Part shown: positions 1 to 6,294 of the stretch, piece after piece
Layout of the letters: each line of letters starts with the position of its first letter
Position numbering within the stretch: position 1 is the first letter of the stretch
From: Enterobacterales bacterium
Lineage (GTDB): Bacteria; Pseudomonadota; Gammaproteobacteria; Enterobacterales; Succinivibrionaceae
Reading direction: 5' to 3'
DNA: 12,834 nucleotides
NCBI GenBank assembly: GCA_900768635.1
Contig: CAAGDP010000181.1
Coordinates: 1 to 12,834, forward strand
Made by a program: the position numbers and the translations under genes
Notes under the pieces: model-generated
What the model was told of the DNA's origin: nothing
The model's database searches: none
Seen by the model: only the letters and a program-made list of their open reading frames with translations

Positions 1-100
1 AACATCTATATTAATTTTACTCCTGAAATGATAGTTTCAAAAATAGCTTATCCATTATTAAAAAGAGTTTTATAACCTAGTTTAAGTACGAAATGTAAGG

Positions 101-133
101 ACTATACAAAAATACATAGAGTCTCAAGGATAG
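101..133 (+). pseudogene. tnpA: Remnant of IS200/IS605 TnpA transposase (last 10 codons)
   Basis: Reads TIQKYIESQG followed by TAG, identical to the end of the transposase at 12735-12834. The tyrosine in QKYIESQ lines up with the tail KQYIENQ of IS608 TnpA, which contains the catalytic tyrosine of Y1 (HUH) transposases. Everything upstream, including the HUH motif, is absent: the frame meets a TAA at 83-85. It cannot be functional. Confidence 0.7.
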
Positions 134-140
134 GAGGTCG

Positions 141-180
141 GTTGCTCCTCCCACCACCTAAAGGTAGTGGGAGGAGCAAC
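141..180. repeat. Large hairpin in the IS remnant
   Basis: An 18-base arm (141-158) and its near-perfect complement (163-180) surround a TAAA loop, with one mismatch. There is no T-run on either side, so it is not a typical intrinsic terminator. Its position just after a TnpA stop fits the subterminal hairpins that IS200/IS605 transposases recognise on single-stranded DNA. It lies 95 bases beyond the lptG stop and could also stabilise the 3' end of the lptFG mRNA, which is inference. Confidence 0.7.
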
Positions 181-274
181 CTAATTAAATTTATGAATCT
201 GTTTCAGATTTTTCAGGAAGATGCTCCCCGCAGACAGACTGCTTACAGATCCTGAATACCGGATGTTTAAAAAC

Positions 275-1354
275 TTAACGTTTGCGCAACAGATAAACAG
301 CCACAATAAAACAGATGACACTTGGTAAAGCCACACAAATTCCAATAGGAAGACCAAACACCAGACTAAGAGGAGAAAAAGTCTGGTTGGCTACATAGAA
401 AACAAACCCGTAAACAATACCCAGCACAATTCTGGCACTTAACGACAGAGAGCGCATAGATCCAAATACTACCGAAGAGGCCAGGAAAATCATGGTGATC
501 ACCGCAAAAGGTGAAAGAACCTTACGCCAAAGCTCCAGTTCATACCGTTCTGCCTTGATATTATTTTTCTTCAGATAATCCACATAGGAATATAATCCCT
601 GAATGGATAATTCGTCAGGAGAGAAGGAAAAAATATTAAACTTATCCGGCGTGAGAGTCAGTCCCCATACTTCCTCATTAGCATGTGAAAACACCAGAGA
701 ATCCCTAGAATAAAATTTATGATTTATATCGTAAAAATGCCACTTTCCACCTACAAATTTTGCCCGCTGGGCAACAGAATGGCTAATCATCTTATGGGCA
801 ACAGGATTAAAGGTAAACTTCTCAACACCCCGGATTTCACCTTCCGAACTAGCCGCCCCTAAATAAAAGAAGTCATTATTCTCCCGGGCCCAGACTCCTC
901 CGGCAACACCTACCGAAAGATCAATACCCTTCATTGTTTTGGCACGGATTTCATCATATTTAAATTCCGTGGCAGGTACTATATATTCTCCCACCAGTAT
1001 AACCAGACACATTAAGGGAAGTACCATTTTCAGTACTCCGCCCAGGATCCGAAGCTTTGACACCCCCGAAGCCTGCATAACCACCAGTTCCGACCGGGAA
1101 GACAGCAAACACAATGCCACTACAGTACCCATAAGAGCAGCCAAGGGAAAAAATACATAGAAATTATGAGGGATCAGCAATGATACTGTCTTCACTGCCG
1201 TCATTACTGTGAAGGTCCCCACTCCCACATTACGGAGCTGCTCCATAAACTTAATAAGCCAGGACAACAGACACAGAAACAAACTGACGTATATAATCCA
1301 CTGCAGGACAAAACGACCTACATAACGCTCCAGGATACTGGGAAATATTCTCAT
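275..1354 (-). CDS. lptG: LPS export ABC transporter permease LptG
   Basis: Inner-membrane permease of the LptB2FGC complex, which extracts lipopolysaccharide from the inner membrane and passes it to LptC, LptA and the LptDE translocon. At 359 residues it matches the usual length (about 360). It aligns from the start with E. coli LptG: an N-terminal ERYVGR segment, SRSELVVMQASG (residues 86-97, the cytoplasmic coupling region), and LTPDKFN plus SPDELSIQGLYSYVDYLK (235-262) near the end of the periplasmic beta-jellyroll. Six membrane spans are visible at roughly 14-36, 58-85, 104-126, 277-298, 306-326 and 336-356, with the periplasmic domain between spans 3 and 4. The ATG overlaps the lptF TGA (ATGA), and AAAGG lies 8 bases upstream, so the two are translationally coupled. 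It ends in TAA with no obvious terminator. Confidence 0.96.
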   Translation of the reverse strand: MRIFPSILERYVGRFVLQWIIYVSLFLCLLSWLIKFMEQLRNVGVGTFTVMTAVKTVSLLIPHNFYVFFPLAALMGTVVALCLLSSRSELVVMQASGVSKLRILGGVLKMVLPLMCLVILVGEYIVPATEFKYDEIRAKTMKGIDLSVGVAGGVWARENNDFFYLGAASSEGEIRGVEKFTFNPVAHKMISHSVAQRAKFVGGKWHFYDINHKFYSRDSLVFSHANEEVWGLTLTPDKFNIFSFSPDELSIQGLYSYVDYLKKNNIKAERYELELWRKVLSPFAVITMIFLASSVVFGSMRSLSLSARIVLGIVYGFVFYVANQTFSPLSLVFGLPIGICVALPSVICFIVAVYLLRKR

Positions 1355-2541
1355 TTATTTACCTTTCTTACAGAAAGTAATTGCCGGCGTTTGTACCACT
1401 TGGTCTCTGTCAAGTTAAGTGGCACTGCCAGAAACAGTGCATATAAAATCGGAACCAGATACAACCCCGGCATAGCAGGAAAAGTCTCCCGATCTACCAG
1501 ATTTTTCAAAGCCCCGGTGAAAAGAAAATAGGATCCATAAATCAAAATAGCAGGAAGCAACCGGGAAAATCGACCCTGTCGGGGCTTAACCCCTCCCAAA
1601 GGGACAACAATCAGTGCCAGTACCGGAATAGCCAGCGCTACACAGATACGCCACTGAAACTCCGCTCTGGCGGGAGGATCACTTCTCCCCAGGAGATCAC
1701 CGGTGGACACAGTAGCTATTTTGGACTTTGCATTATTGTCAGAAGTTTCAGAAAGCCAGAATTTATATTCATCAAAATCGGTAACAGTATACTGATTTTT
1801 ACGGTTTGGTCCGCTGTAACTGGTACCATTGTTCAGAACAAACCACATAATACCTTCAGCATCCTTAATGATGTTTCCGTCCTGGGCTACTGCATATGAT
1901 TTTGGATAATGATCATTGCCCATAAAAAACAGATAAATGTTTTTAAGCTTTCGCAATTCATTGGAGGGTGAATCTGTCGCTCCCTTCTGACTGTCTTTAC
2001 TGTCATCAGCACCTTCATTCTTTTGGTGCTTACCTTTACCCTTCTCCATATCATCTACATAGGCAATAACAATAGAATCAGTTCCTAGACGCAGAAATTT
2101 ACCACTGTCCAAAGCAAAGTAGCTGGAATTTTCCCGGGCTCCCTCTAGCAGGGCTGCCTGCTTCTGCTGGGAAACAGGCAACAGATATAAAGAATTAAAA
2201 AGAGCAATCAGCGCTGTTGCACATCCGATATAAAGTGCTATTTTCAGATTTTCGTTTGGTGAGATACCAAAGGAGCGCATAACAATAATTTCAGAATCCC
2301 CTCCCAGCCTAGCAAGAGTAACAAGCAACGCCAGAAACACAGTAAGAGGTAACATGAAAACTGACATGTTGGGAATAGACAACAAAAGGATCTGGGACAC
2401 AAGGGATGCAGGAATATCACCTTTGGTAGCCTGAGTTAAAATCTGAACCAGACTCTGACATAAAAAAATGGCTGTCAGAATAATAAAAAGAGCAATCTGA
2501 GTTTTAACTGTTTCCCGAAGAATATATCTGTTGAAAATCAA
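1351..2541 (-). CDS. lptF: LPS export ABC transporter permease LptF
   Basis: Second permease of LptB2FGC and partner of LptG. The N-terminus (NRYILRETVKTQ) aligns with E. coli LptF (IRYLVRETLKSQ), which supports a TTG start at 2541; GAGG lies 5 bases upstream and no ATG fits better. Other family features are GDIPASLVSQILLLSIPNMS (41-60), GDSEIIVMRSFGIS (81-94, coupling region) and RAEFQWRI plus VVPLGGVKPRQGR (292-324). Six membrane spans are visible at about 12-29, 51-73, 100-122, 299-318, 328-346 and 355-376. At 396 residues it is about 30 longer than E. coli LptF. The extra length is a charged, low-complexity insert (about 163-200, rich in K, D, S and G) in the periplasmic jellyroll. pepA, often next to lptF in gammaproteobacteria, is not here. 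Confidence 0.95.
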   Translation of the reverse strand: MIFNRYILRETVKTQIALFIILTAIFLCQSLVQILTQATKGDIPASLVSQILLLSIPNMSVFMLPLTVFLALLVTLARLGGDSEIIVMRSFGISPNENLKIALYIGCATALIALFNSLYLLPVSQQKQAALLEGARENSSYFALDSGKFLRLGTDSIVIAYVDDMEKGKGKHQKNEGADDSKDSQKGATDSPSNELRKLKNIYLFFMGNDHYPKSYAVAQDGNIIKDAEGIMWFVLNNGTSYSGPNRKNQYTVTDFDEYKFWLSETSDNNAKSKIATVSTGDLLGRSDPPARAEFQWRICVALAIPVLALIVVPLGGVKPRQGRFSRLLPAILIYGSYFLFTGALKNLVDRETFPAMPGLYLVPILYALFLAVPLNLTETKWYKRRQLLSVRKVNK

Positions 2542-2578
2542 AATAACCTCAATGCAGTGATGCTTTATGTCCTGCAGG

Positions 2579-2606
2579 AATGTAAGAAATGCGTATTACG
2601 CAACAA
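2579..2606 (-). promoter_or_regulatory. Possible lptF promoter with overlapping palindrome
   Basis: On the - strand a weak -35 (TTGTTG, 2606-2601) and -10 (TACATT, 2584-2579) are spaced 16 bases apart. A perfect 13-base palindrome, TGCGTAATACGCA (2602-2590), lies in the spacer, where an operator could sit. Both promoter boxes are poor matches, so this is tentative. It is the only space between the upstream terminator and lptF. Confidence 0.3.
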
Positions 2607-2645
2607 TAAAAAACAAAAAGAGTGCTTAATATACAATCACTCTTT
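2601..2645 (-). terminator. Intrinsic terminator after the AAA-ATPase gene
   Basis: A perfect 8-base stem (AAAGAGTG at 2645-2638 with CACTCTTT at 2624-2617, - strand), a 13-base loop and a T-rich tail (2616-2601). It lies about 70 bases after the TAA of the AAA-ATPase gene and should insulate lptFG from it. Confidence 0.75.
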
Positions 2646-2716
2646 ATAATAACCCTATGACTTATTTTAAGGCAAAGGGAAAATTTTTGAAACAGAATTA
2701 CTGTCTTTTACCGTAC

Positions 2717-4369
2717 TTAACATAGCTGTTCTATAACGCATTGATGCTCTTTGGTCTGAGTGCTGTAGTTAATACCCACCATAATGATATGAGGATAATC
2801 CTTCATATAGCCTTTAAAATATTCCCGAGATTTAATCTGACTTATCGCTTCTTCTGCACTGGTGTCATACTTAAACTCGATTAAAATCAGTGGACCATCA
2901 TTATTCTTTGGTATATATACCAAATCCACTCTTCCTTTCCCTGACTGTTCTTCGCGATGACTGGTATAATCATCCAAAGTTGCCCACATAAGCCCCGCCA
3001 TAACACAATAGGCAAGTGACTCTTCGTTATTATATGCAAGAAGGGATACTGCGCTGGAATTGTGGATCTCCTGAATAATGGCAGCTACACTGTCTCCATC
3101 AAGTTTGAAAATGGCATTAAGCAGATTTTCAGAACGCCTAATGGATTTTTGACGATTAAACCAGCTCTGCTCCCGGATTATATCCATCAACACATATCTG
3201 ATTTCGGTATTAGGAACATAAGCCCTTTTATTGTATTGATTCGTAGAATCCGAACAACCCAAATACCCCAAACAAACTAGAAGGGAAAAAACATCATGCT
3301 TACTTTTAATGGAGACCATATCATTTTGAAAGTTTCGGCAAGTGAAAGATATCTTTTCTCCTTCAATTAACTTGATAATATCATTTCTGATGCCTTTGAA
3401 ATTCATATTGATAAGACGTACTACCTCTTCATTGGAGGATGTGCCACTCCAGTAACTGATGCATTCATTGCGACTTACCGCCCTGCATACTGAGTTAGGA
3501 TTGTAGATATCAATATCTTTGATTTTATACCCTTCATACCAGGACTTGAGTTCAGATTTGGTAACTTTGCATGATCTGGAGCTTACAATCCCATTAACCT
3601 CTTCTTCAGTAAAACCGAAGTAAGATGCAAAATCCCCTGGAGTTAGCATGTTATATTCATCAAAGTTATTTAATGCTGACTGGGAATTGTACTTTTTGAT
3701 AGGGAGAATTCCGGTAAGATAAGCAAGAGCAAAACAAGCCTGACCATCCTTTGCTTTAAATAAAGCCCTCAACAACTTAATAAAATTTTCCTGCAATTGG
3801 AGTTCATCTCTAAAATCACGATAGATGAGATCCCATTCATCCATAATGAAAATAAACTGCGCATTTAAATCTTTGTTCAGAGCTATTAGAGCCTTATAAA
3901 GCCCAATGTTTTCTACTTCGTTTTTGCTAAGACATTCAGTAAAACGAGGCTCTTCCTTTAAATCTGAGATAATGGCATACTCTAAATAATTTACCAGTGT
4001 ATTAACACCGGACACTTTCTTATTTTCAGCAATATAGACATCATACCTGGCCTTTATGGAGTTCATATCAATGTAAATTACATCGTATTTATTCAGATGG
4101 GTTGCAAAATCCTTGTTGCTACTGATTTTCAAACCTTCAAAAAACTTCTGTCCGTCATATCCTTTCGAGTAATAAGTAGCAAGCATATCTGCTGTTACAC
4201 TCTTGCCAAAACGACGGGGACGGGTGAGTGCTAGTAATTTGCGAGTTGTTTTTAGAACTTTGTTAGTTTCAGATAAAAACAGGGTTTTATCAACGAAGAC
4301 TTCTGAATCTCTGGAATTCACTAACTCTATAAAAGAGTTACTATTCTCAGGATTTAAAATAGATCCCAT
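2717..4369 (-). CDS. AAA-ATPase-like protein with C-terminal PD-(D/E)XK nuclease domain
   Basis: A two-domain protein of the AAA-ATPase-like/PDDEXK_9 class, common in gut anaerobes; the biological role is not established. The N-terminal ATPase has FVDKTLFL (25-32), a Walker A-like RPRRFGKS (50-57), Walker B IFIMDEWD (173-180), LTGILPIKKYNSQSALNNF (218-236) and SWYEGYK (276-282). The C-terminal nuclease-like domain has GRVDLVY (479-485, Asp481) and IEFK (497-500, Glu498/Lys500), the expected D...ExK residues, then EEAISQIKSREY and VGINYSTQT. At 550 residues it is full length and unbroken. ATG with GGAGA 7 bases upstream makes the start clear. Sampled stretches are about 32-35% GC (3301-3360, 3661-3720) against 53-58% in parC and lptF samples, which suggests horizontal acquisition. 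Related relics lie at 4534-4630 and 8768-9061. Defence, mobile-element or selfish functions are all possible but unproven. Confidence 0.9.
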   Translation of the reverse strand: MGSILNPENSNSFIELVNSRDSEVFVDKTLFLSETNKVLKTTRKLLALTRPRRFGKSVTADMLATYYSKGYDGQKFFEGLKISSNKDFATHLNKYDVIYIDMNSIKARYDVYIAENKKVSGVNTLVNYLEYAIISDLKEEPRFTECLSKNEVENIGLYKALIALNKDLNAQFIFIMDEWDLIYRDFRDELQLQENFIKLLRALFKAKDGQACFALAYLTGILPIKKYNSQSALNNFDEYNMLTPGDFASYFGFTEEEVNGIVSSRSCKVTKSELKSWYEGYKIKDIDIYNPNSVCRAVSRNECISYWSGTSSNEEVVRLINMNFKGIRNDIIKLIEGEKISFTCRNFQNDMVSIKSKHDVFSLLVCLGYLGCSDSTNQYNKRAYVPNTEIRYVLMDIIREQSWFNRQKSIRRSENLLNAIFKLDGDSVAAIIQEIHNSSAVSLLAYNNEESLAYCVMAGLMWATLDDYTSHREEQSGKGRVDLVYIPKNNDGPLILIEFKYDTSAEEAISQIKSREYFKGYMKDYPHIIMVGINYSTQTKEHQCVIEQLC

Positions 4370-4533
4370 AACTCATCTCCCTGAAATCATAAAATGACTA
4401 ACGACTTTAATCTTATCACTGTCTGAAATTTATAAAATTGAATAACTCAATGATTCTGAATTCCAATAACTGTACATTCATCAAAAGATGATTCATTTTC
4501 TGTACAATTCATTCTGTTTTAAGGTGTAAGATC
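4370..4533. other. AT-rich intergenic stretch upstream of the AAA-ATPase gene
   Basis: Contains the ribosome binding site of the AAA-ATPase gene (GGAGA, near 4377-4381 on the - strand) and a small dyad, TCATC-AAAA-GATGA, at about 4479-4492. I could not place a convincing promoter for the AAA-ATPase gene and see no coding sequence. Confidence 0.4.
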
Positions 4534-4630
4534 CTAACTGAGCTGTTCTATAAAGCATTAATGCTCTATAGTCTGAGTGCTGTAGTTAATACCCGCATCC
4601 ATACTAATATCAGAATATACTCTTACTGAC
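4534..4630 (-). pseudogene. Decayed 3' end of a second AAA-ATPase/PD-(D/E)XK gene
   Basis: Positions 4541-4594 match 2724-2777, the 3' end of the intact AAA-ATPase gene, at 50 of 54 bases in the same orientation. Translated, it reads GINYSTQTIEH, stop, CFIEQLS, stop, against GINYSTQTKEHQCVIEQLC in the intact protein. A CAA to TAA change has created an internal stop, and its own TAG lies at 4534-4536. Weaker similarity (VYSDISMDAGINY against DYPHIIMVGINY) carries on to about 4630 and is then lost. The ATPase domain and the nuclease core are gone. It is best explained as what remains of a tandem paralogue. Confidence 0.8.
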
Positions 4631-4722
4631 ATTTGGATACCTGATAATTAAACCGATTATATAAATGCATATCCTGATCTTTTAGTAATTAGAACTACAG
4701 CATCTATCGTATTCAGAGATTC

Positions 4723-4731
4723 TGCTACAAT
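4723..4731 (+). promoter_or_regulatory. Likely holC promoter (extended -10)
   Basis: TGCTACAAT is an extended -10 (TG at 4723-4724, TACAAT at 4726-4731), 42 bases upstream of the holC ATG. No good -35 is visible, which extended -10 promoters tolerate. A start near 4738 would leave a 5' leader of about 35 bases. Confidence 0.45.
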
Positions 4732-4773
4732 ACGTATACTTAACCTTGAGCATCCATCACATAGGTGATCTTT

Positions 4774-5238
4774 ATGACTGAGTGCATGTTTTACCATCTG
4801 AAAAACCCATCTTGGGAACAAATCTGCTCACAGCTTGCTTTATGCACTGCACAACTTTTTCGAAACTGGTATCCAACTCAAGGGCAAGTGTTGGTTTTAT
4901 CTGAGGGACGGCTGGCAACTGACATATCTTCTGCCATCTGGAAAACTCCAGGCTTTGTTCCCTGTGAAAAAGTGATTACCCCGAAAGATTGTTCCGCACC
5001 GGTTATAGTAAGTCAAGAATTTTCCCCAGAGTATAATGTTCTGGTTAATCTGAAGCCATTCAGAGAAGCTTTCAATGAAACAGAACTTAAATCTCCGGTA
5101 ATTGTGGATTTTTCCTTTGGTCAATCACTGCTTGACAAAGATAATGTATCCTTGCAGGAGGCTTTGGAAAAAAGTCGTTGTCGTTACCGACAACTTAAAT
5201 CACATTTTCCGGAACTGAAATTCATATCACTTGATTAA
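4774..5238 (+). CDS. holC: DNA polymerase III subunit chi (HolC)
   Basis: Chi joins psi in the clamp-loader complex and links the replicase to single-stranded DNA binding protein. The 154-residue product aligns along its length with E. coli HolC (147 residues): MTECMFYHL against MKNATFYLL at the start, then QVLVLSEG, AIWKTPGFVPCEK, SAPVIV and YNVLVNLKPF, and a C-terminal RCRYRQLKSH helix. Identity is modest but the order of blocks is right. I chose ATG 4774 over an in-frame GTG at 4765 because it matches the family start and has AGGTG 6 bases upstream. In many gammaproteobacteria holC lies between pepA and valS; neither is here. It converges on plsC. A weak 5-bp hairpin (about 5264-5282) follows the stop. 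Confidence 0.85.
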   Translation: MTECMFYHLKNPSWEQICSQLALCTAQLFRNWYPTQGQVLVLSEGRLATDISSAIWKTPGFVPCEKVITPKDCSAPVIVSQEFSPEYNVLVNLKPFREAFNETELKSPVIVDFSFGQSLLDKDNVSLQEALEKSRCRYRQLKSHFPELKFISLD

Positions 5239-5517
5239 GACATAATCATTTTCTCAAGATCAGGTGATACAGCAACCTGTTTCGTGATAATAATCAAGAA
5301 TGTTCCACACCTCTTATCGAAGGTATATGAAGATCCGGCCGCCGGGGAAGAGATTAGATAAAGAAAAACAGAGATTCAGTGAAAAGAACAGATAATATCT
5401 GCACCTGTTCCGGAAACTATTTTCACATTAACAGGTCTGGAACTTGCTCCCCCTCCTACAGAAATGTATGCGAGAGAGCAGGTCACCAAAGCTGAAGTCA
5501 GATAAATTGGTAGACTT
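5239..5517. other. Convergent intergenic region between holC and plsC
   Basis: No gene is supported. A CAGGT/ACCTG stem near 5264-5282 followed by TTTC is a weak terminator candidate for holC. A - strand reading frame is open from 5376 back into plsC but has no credible start (see rejected items). Confidence 0.4.
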
Positions 5518-6294
5518 TTAATCCTGAGTACCGATTTTCAAACCATCCTTCTCGTTAAGTTCTGCCACCTTACGATCAAGCTCCGCAATTTCACTTGCAA
5601 AAAGCTCCTGAAGCTCCTGAGTGCCCCGGCGAACCTCCCTGAGGCCTTCCTTGCTTTTAACATCTAACCGGGGATAATTCACCGGATCCAGAACCTTAAT
5701 ACATATATGTCCGTTGTTCCAGCGGTTCAAATCAAAATTGCGAATATAATTCGATGCAACAATAGGGATCAGAGGAACCTGAGATTCCACTGCAGACAGC
5801 ACCGCTCCCGGCTTGAATTTTCCCAGTCCCTTTCCTTTGGATCTGGTACCTTCCGGAAATATCCATATGGAATGGCGACCTTCTTTAAGATCCTCAGCCA
5901 CCTTGTTCATGGTTTCAATAGCTTTTTGTTTGTTATCTCTGTCTAATCGCACATTACCGGCCAGAAAATATACAATTCCGAAAAAAGGCACCCATACCAG
6001 ACTTTTTTTTCCGATAGTTACCACCCCCGGCTGAAAACTGGGAGCCAACACTACAATATCCCAGTTACTCTGATGATTGGCAGCATAAATGGCTGATTTG
6101 GGAGCTTTCCATCCCTGAGGATATTCAATATGTACTTTCACCCCCATAAAATGTATAGCCTGGGCAATCAGATAATGAGATACCAGATAGGTATTGATAG
6201 GTCGGAAGGGTCTGATCAGACATATGATCAAAGCCGGTATGGTGGCAACAATCCCCAGCACCAGCAACAGAACGATTCTGCAAAATTTAAGCAT
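5518..6294 (-). CDS. plsC: 1-acyl-sn-glycerol-3-phosphate acyltransferase (PlsC)
   Basis: Transfers a second acyl chain to lysophosphatidic acid to make phosphatidic acid, the precursor of membrane phospholipids, at the cytoplasmic face of the inner membrane. The 258 residues show a hydrophobic N-terminal anchor (about 5-27) and the acyltransferase motifs in order: NHQSNWD (73-79, NHx4D catalytic motif), GNVRLDR (113-119), FPEGTRS (146-152) and VPLIPIV (173-179). The length is close to E. coli PlsC (245), with a short charged tail (about 235-258). The ATG overlaps the end of parC by 8 bases, and AAGGA lies about 11 bases upstream within parC, so the two are probably co-transcribed. parC-plsC is also the order in E. 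coli. Confidence 0.95.
   Translation of the reverse strand: MLKFCRIVLLLVLGIVATIPALIICLIRPFRPINTYLVSHYLIAQAIHFMGVKVHIEYPQGWKAPKSAIYAANHQSNWDIVVLAPSFQPGVVTIGKKSLVWVPFFGIVYFLAGNVRLDRDNKQKAIETMNKVAEDLKEGRHSIWIFPEGTRSKGKGLGKFKPGAVLSAVESQVPLIPIVASNYIRNFDLNRWNNGHICIKVLDPVNYPRLDVKSKEGLREVRRGTQELQELFASEIAELDRKVAELNEKDGLKIGTQD

Larger units (their letters stand above)
100..197 (+). repeat. Truncated IS200/IS605-type 3' end (left inverted copy)
   Basis: This segment matches, in inverted orientation, the 3' end of the IS200/IS605 element at 12670-12768. Positions 100-151 are identical over 52 bases, 153-171 over 19 and 177-197 over 21. The differences are one base at 152 and a replaced 5-6 base block at 172-176. 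It carries the last ten transposase codons, the stop and the non-coding tail with a hairpin. Homology stops abruptly at 99/100, inside the coding sequence, so the rest of the transposase is missing. It sits 77 bases beyond the stop of lptG. It could be an internally deleted, MITE-like derivative whose other end lies outside the window, or simply a decayed insertion. Confidence 0.75.

Noticed and set aside
141..180. The large hairpin as a CRISPR repeat or an ordinary terminator
   Set aside because: There is a single copy on each side of the window with no spacers and no T-run, and it fits an IS200/IS605 end.
5376..5517. A - strand open frame after plsC with a hydrophobic, glycine-rich translation (ending SGTGADIICSFH)
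   Set aside because: No start codon with a ribosome binding site, it runs back into plsC in another frame, and I recognise no family. Most likely chance.
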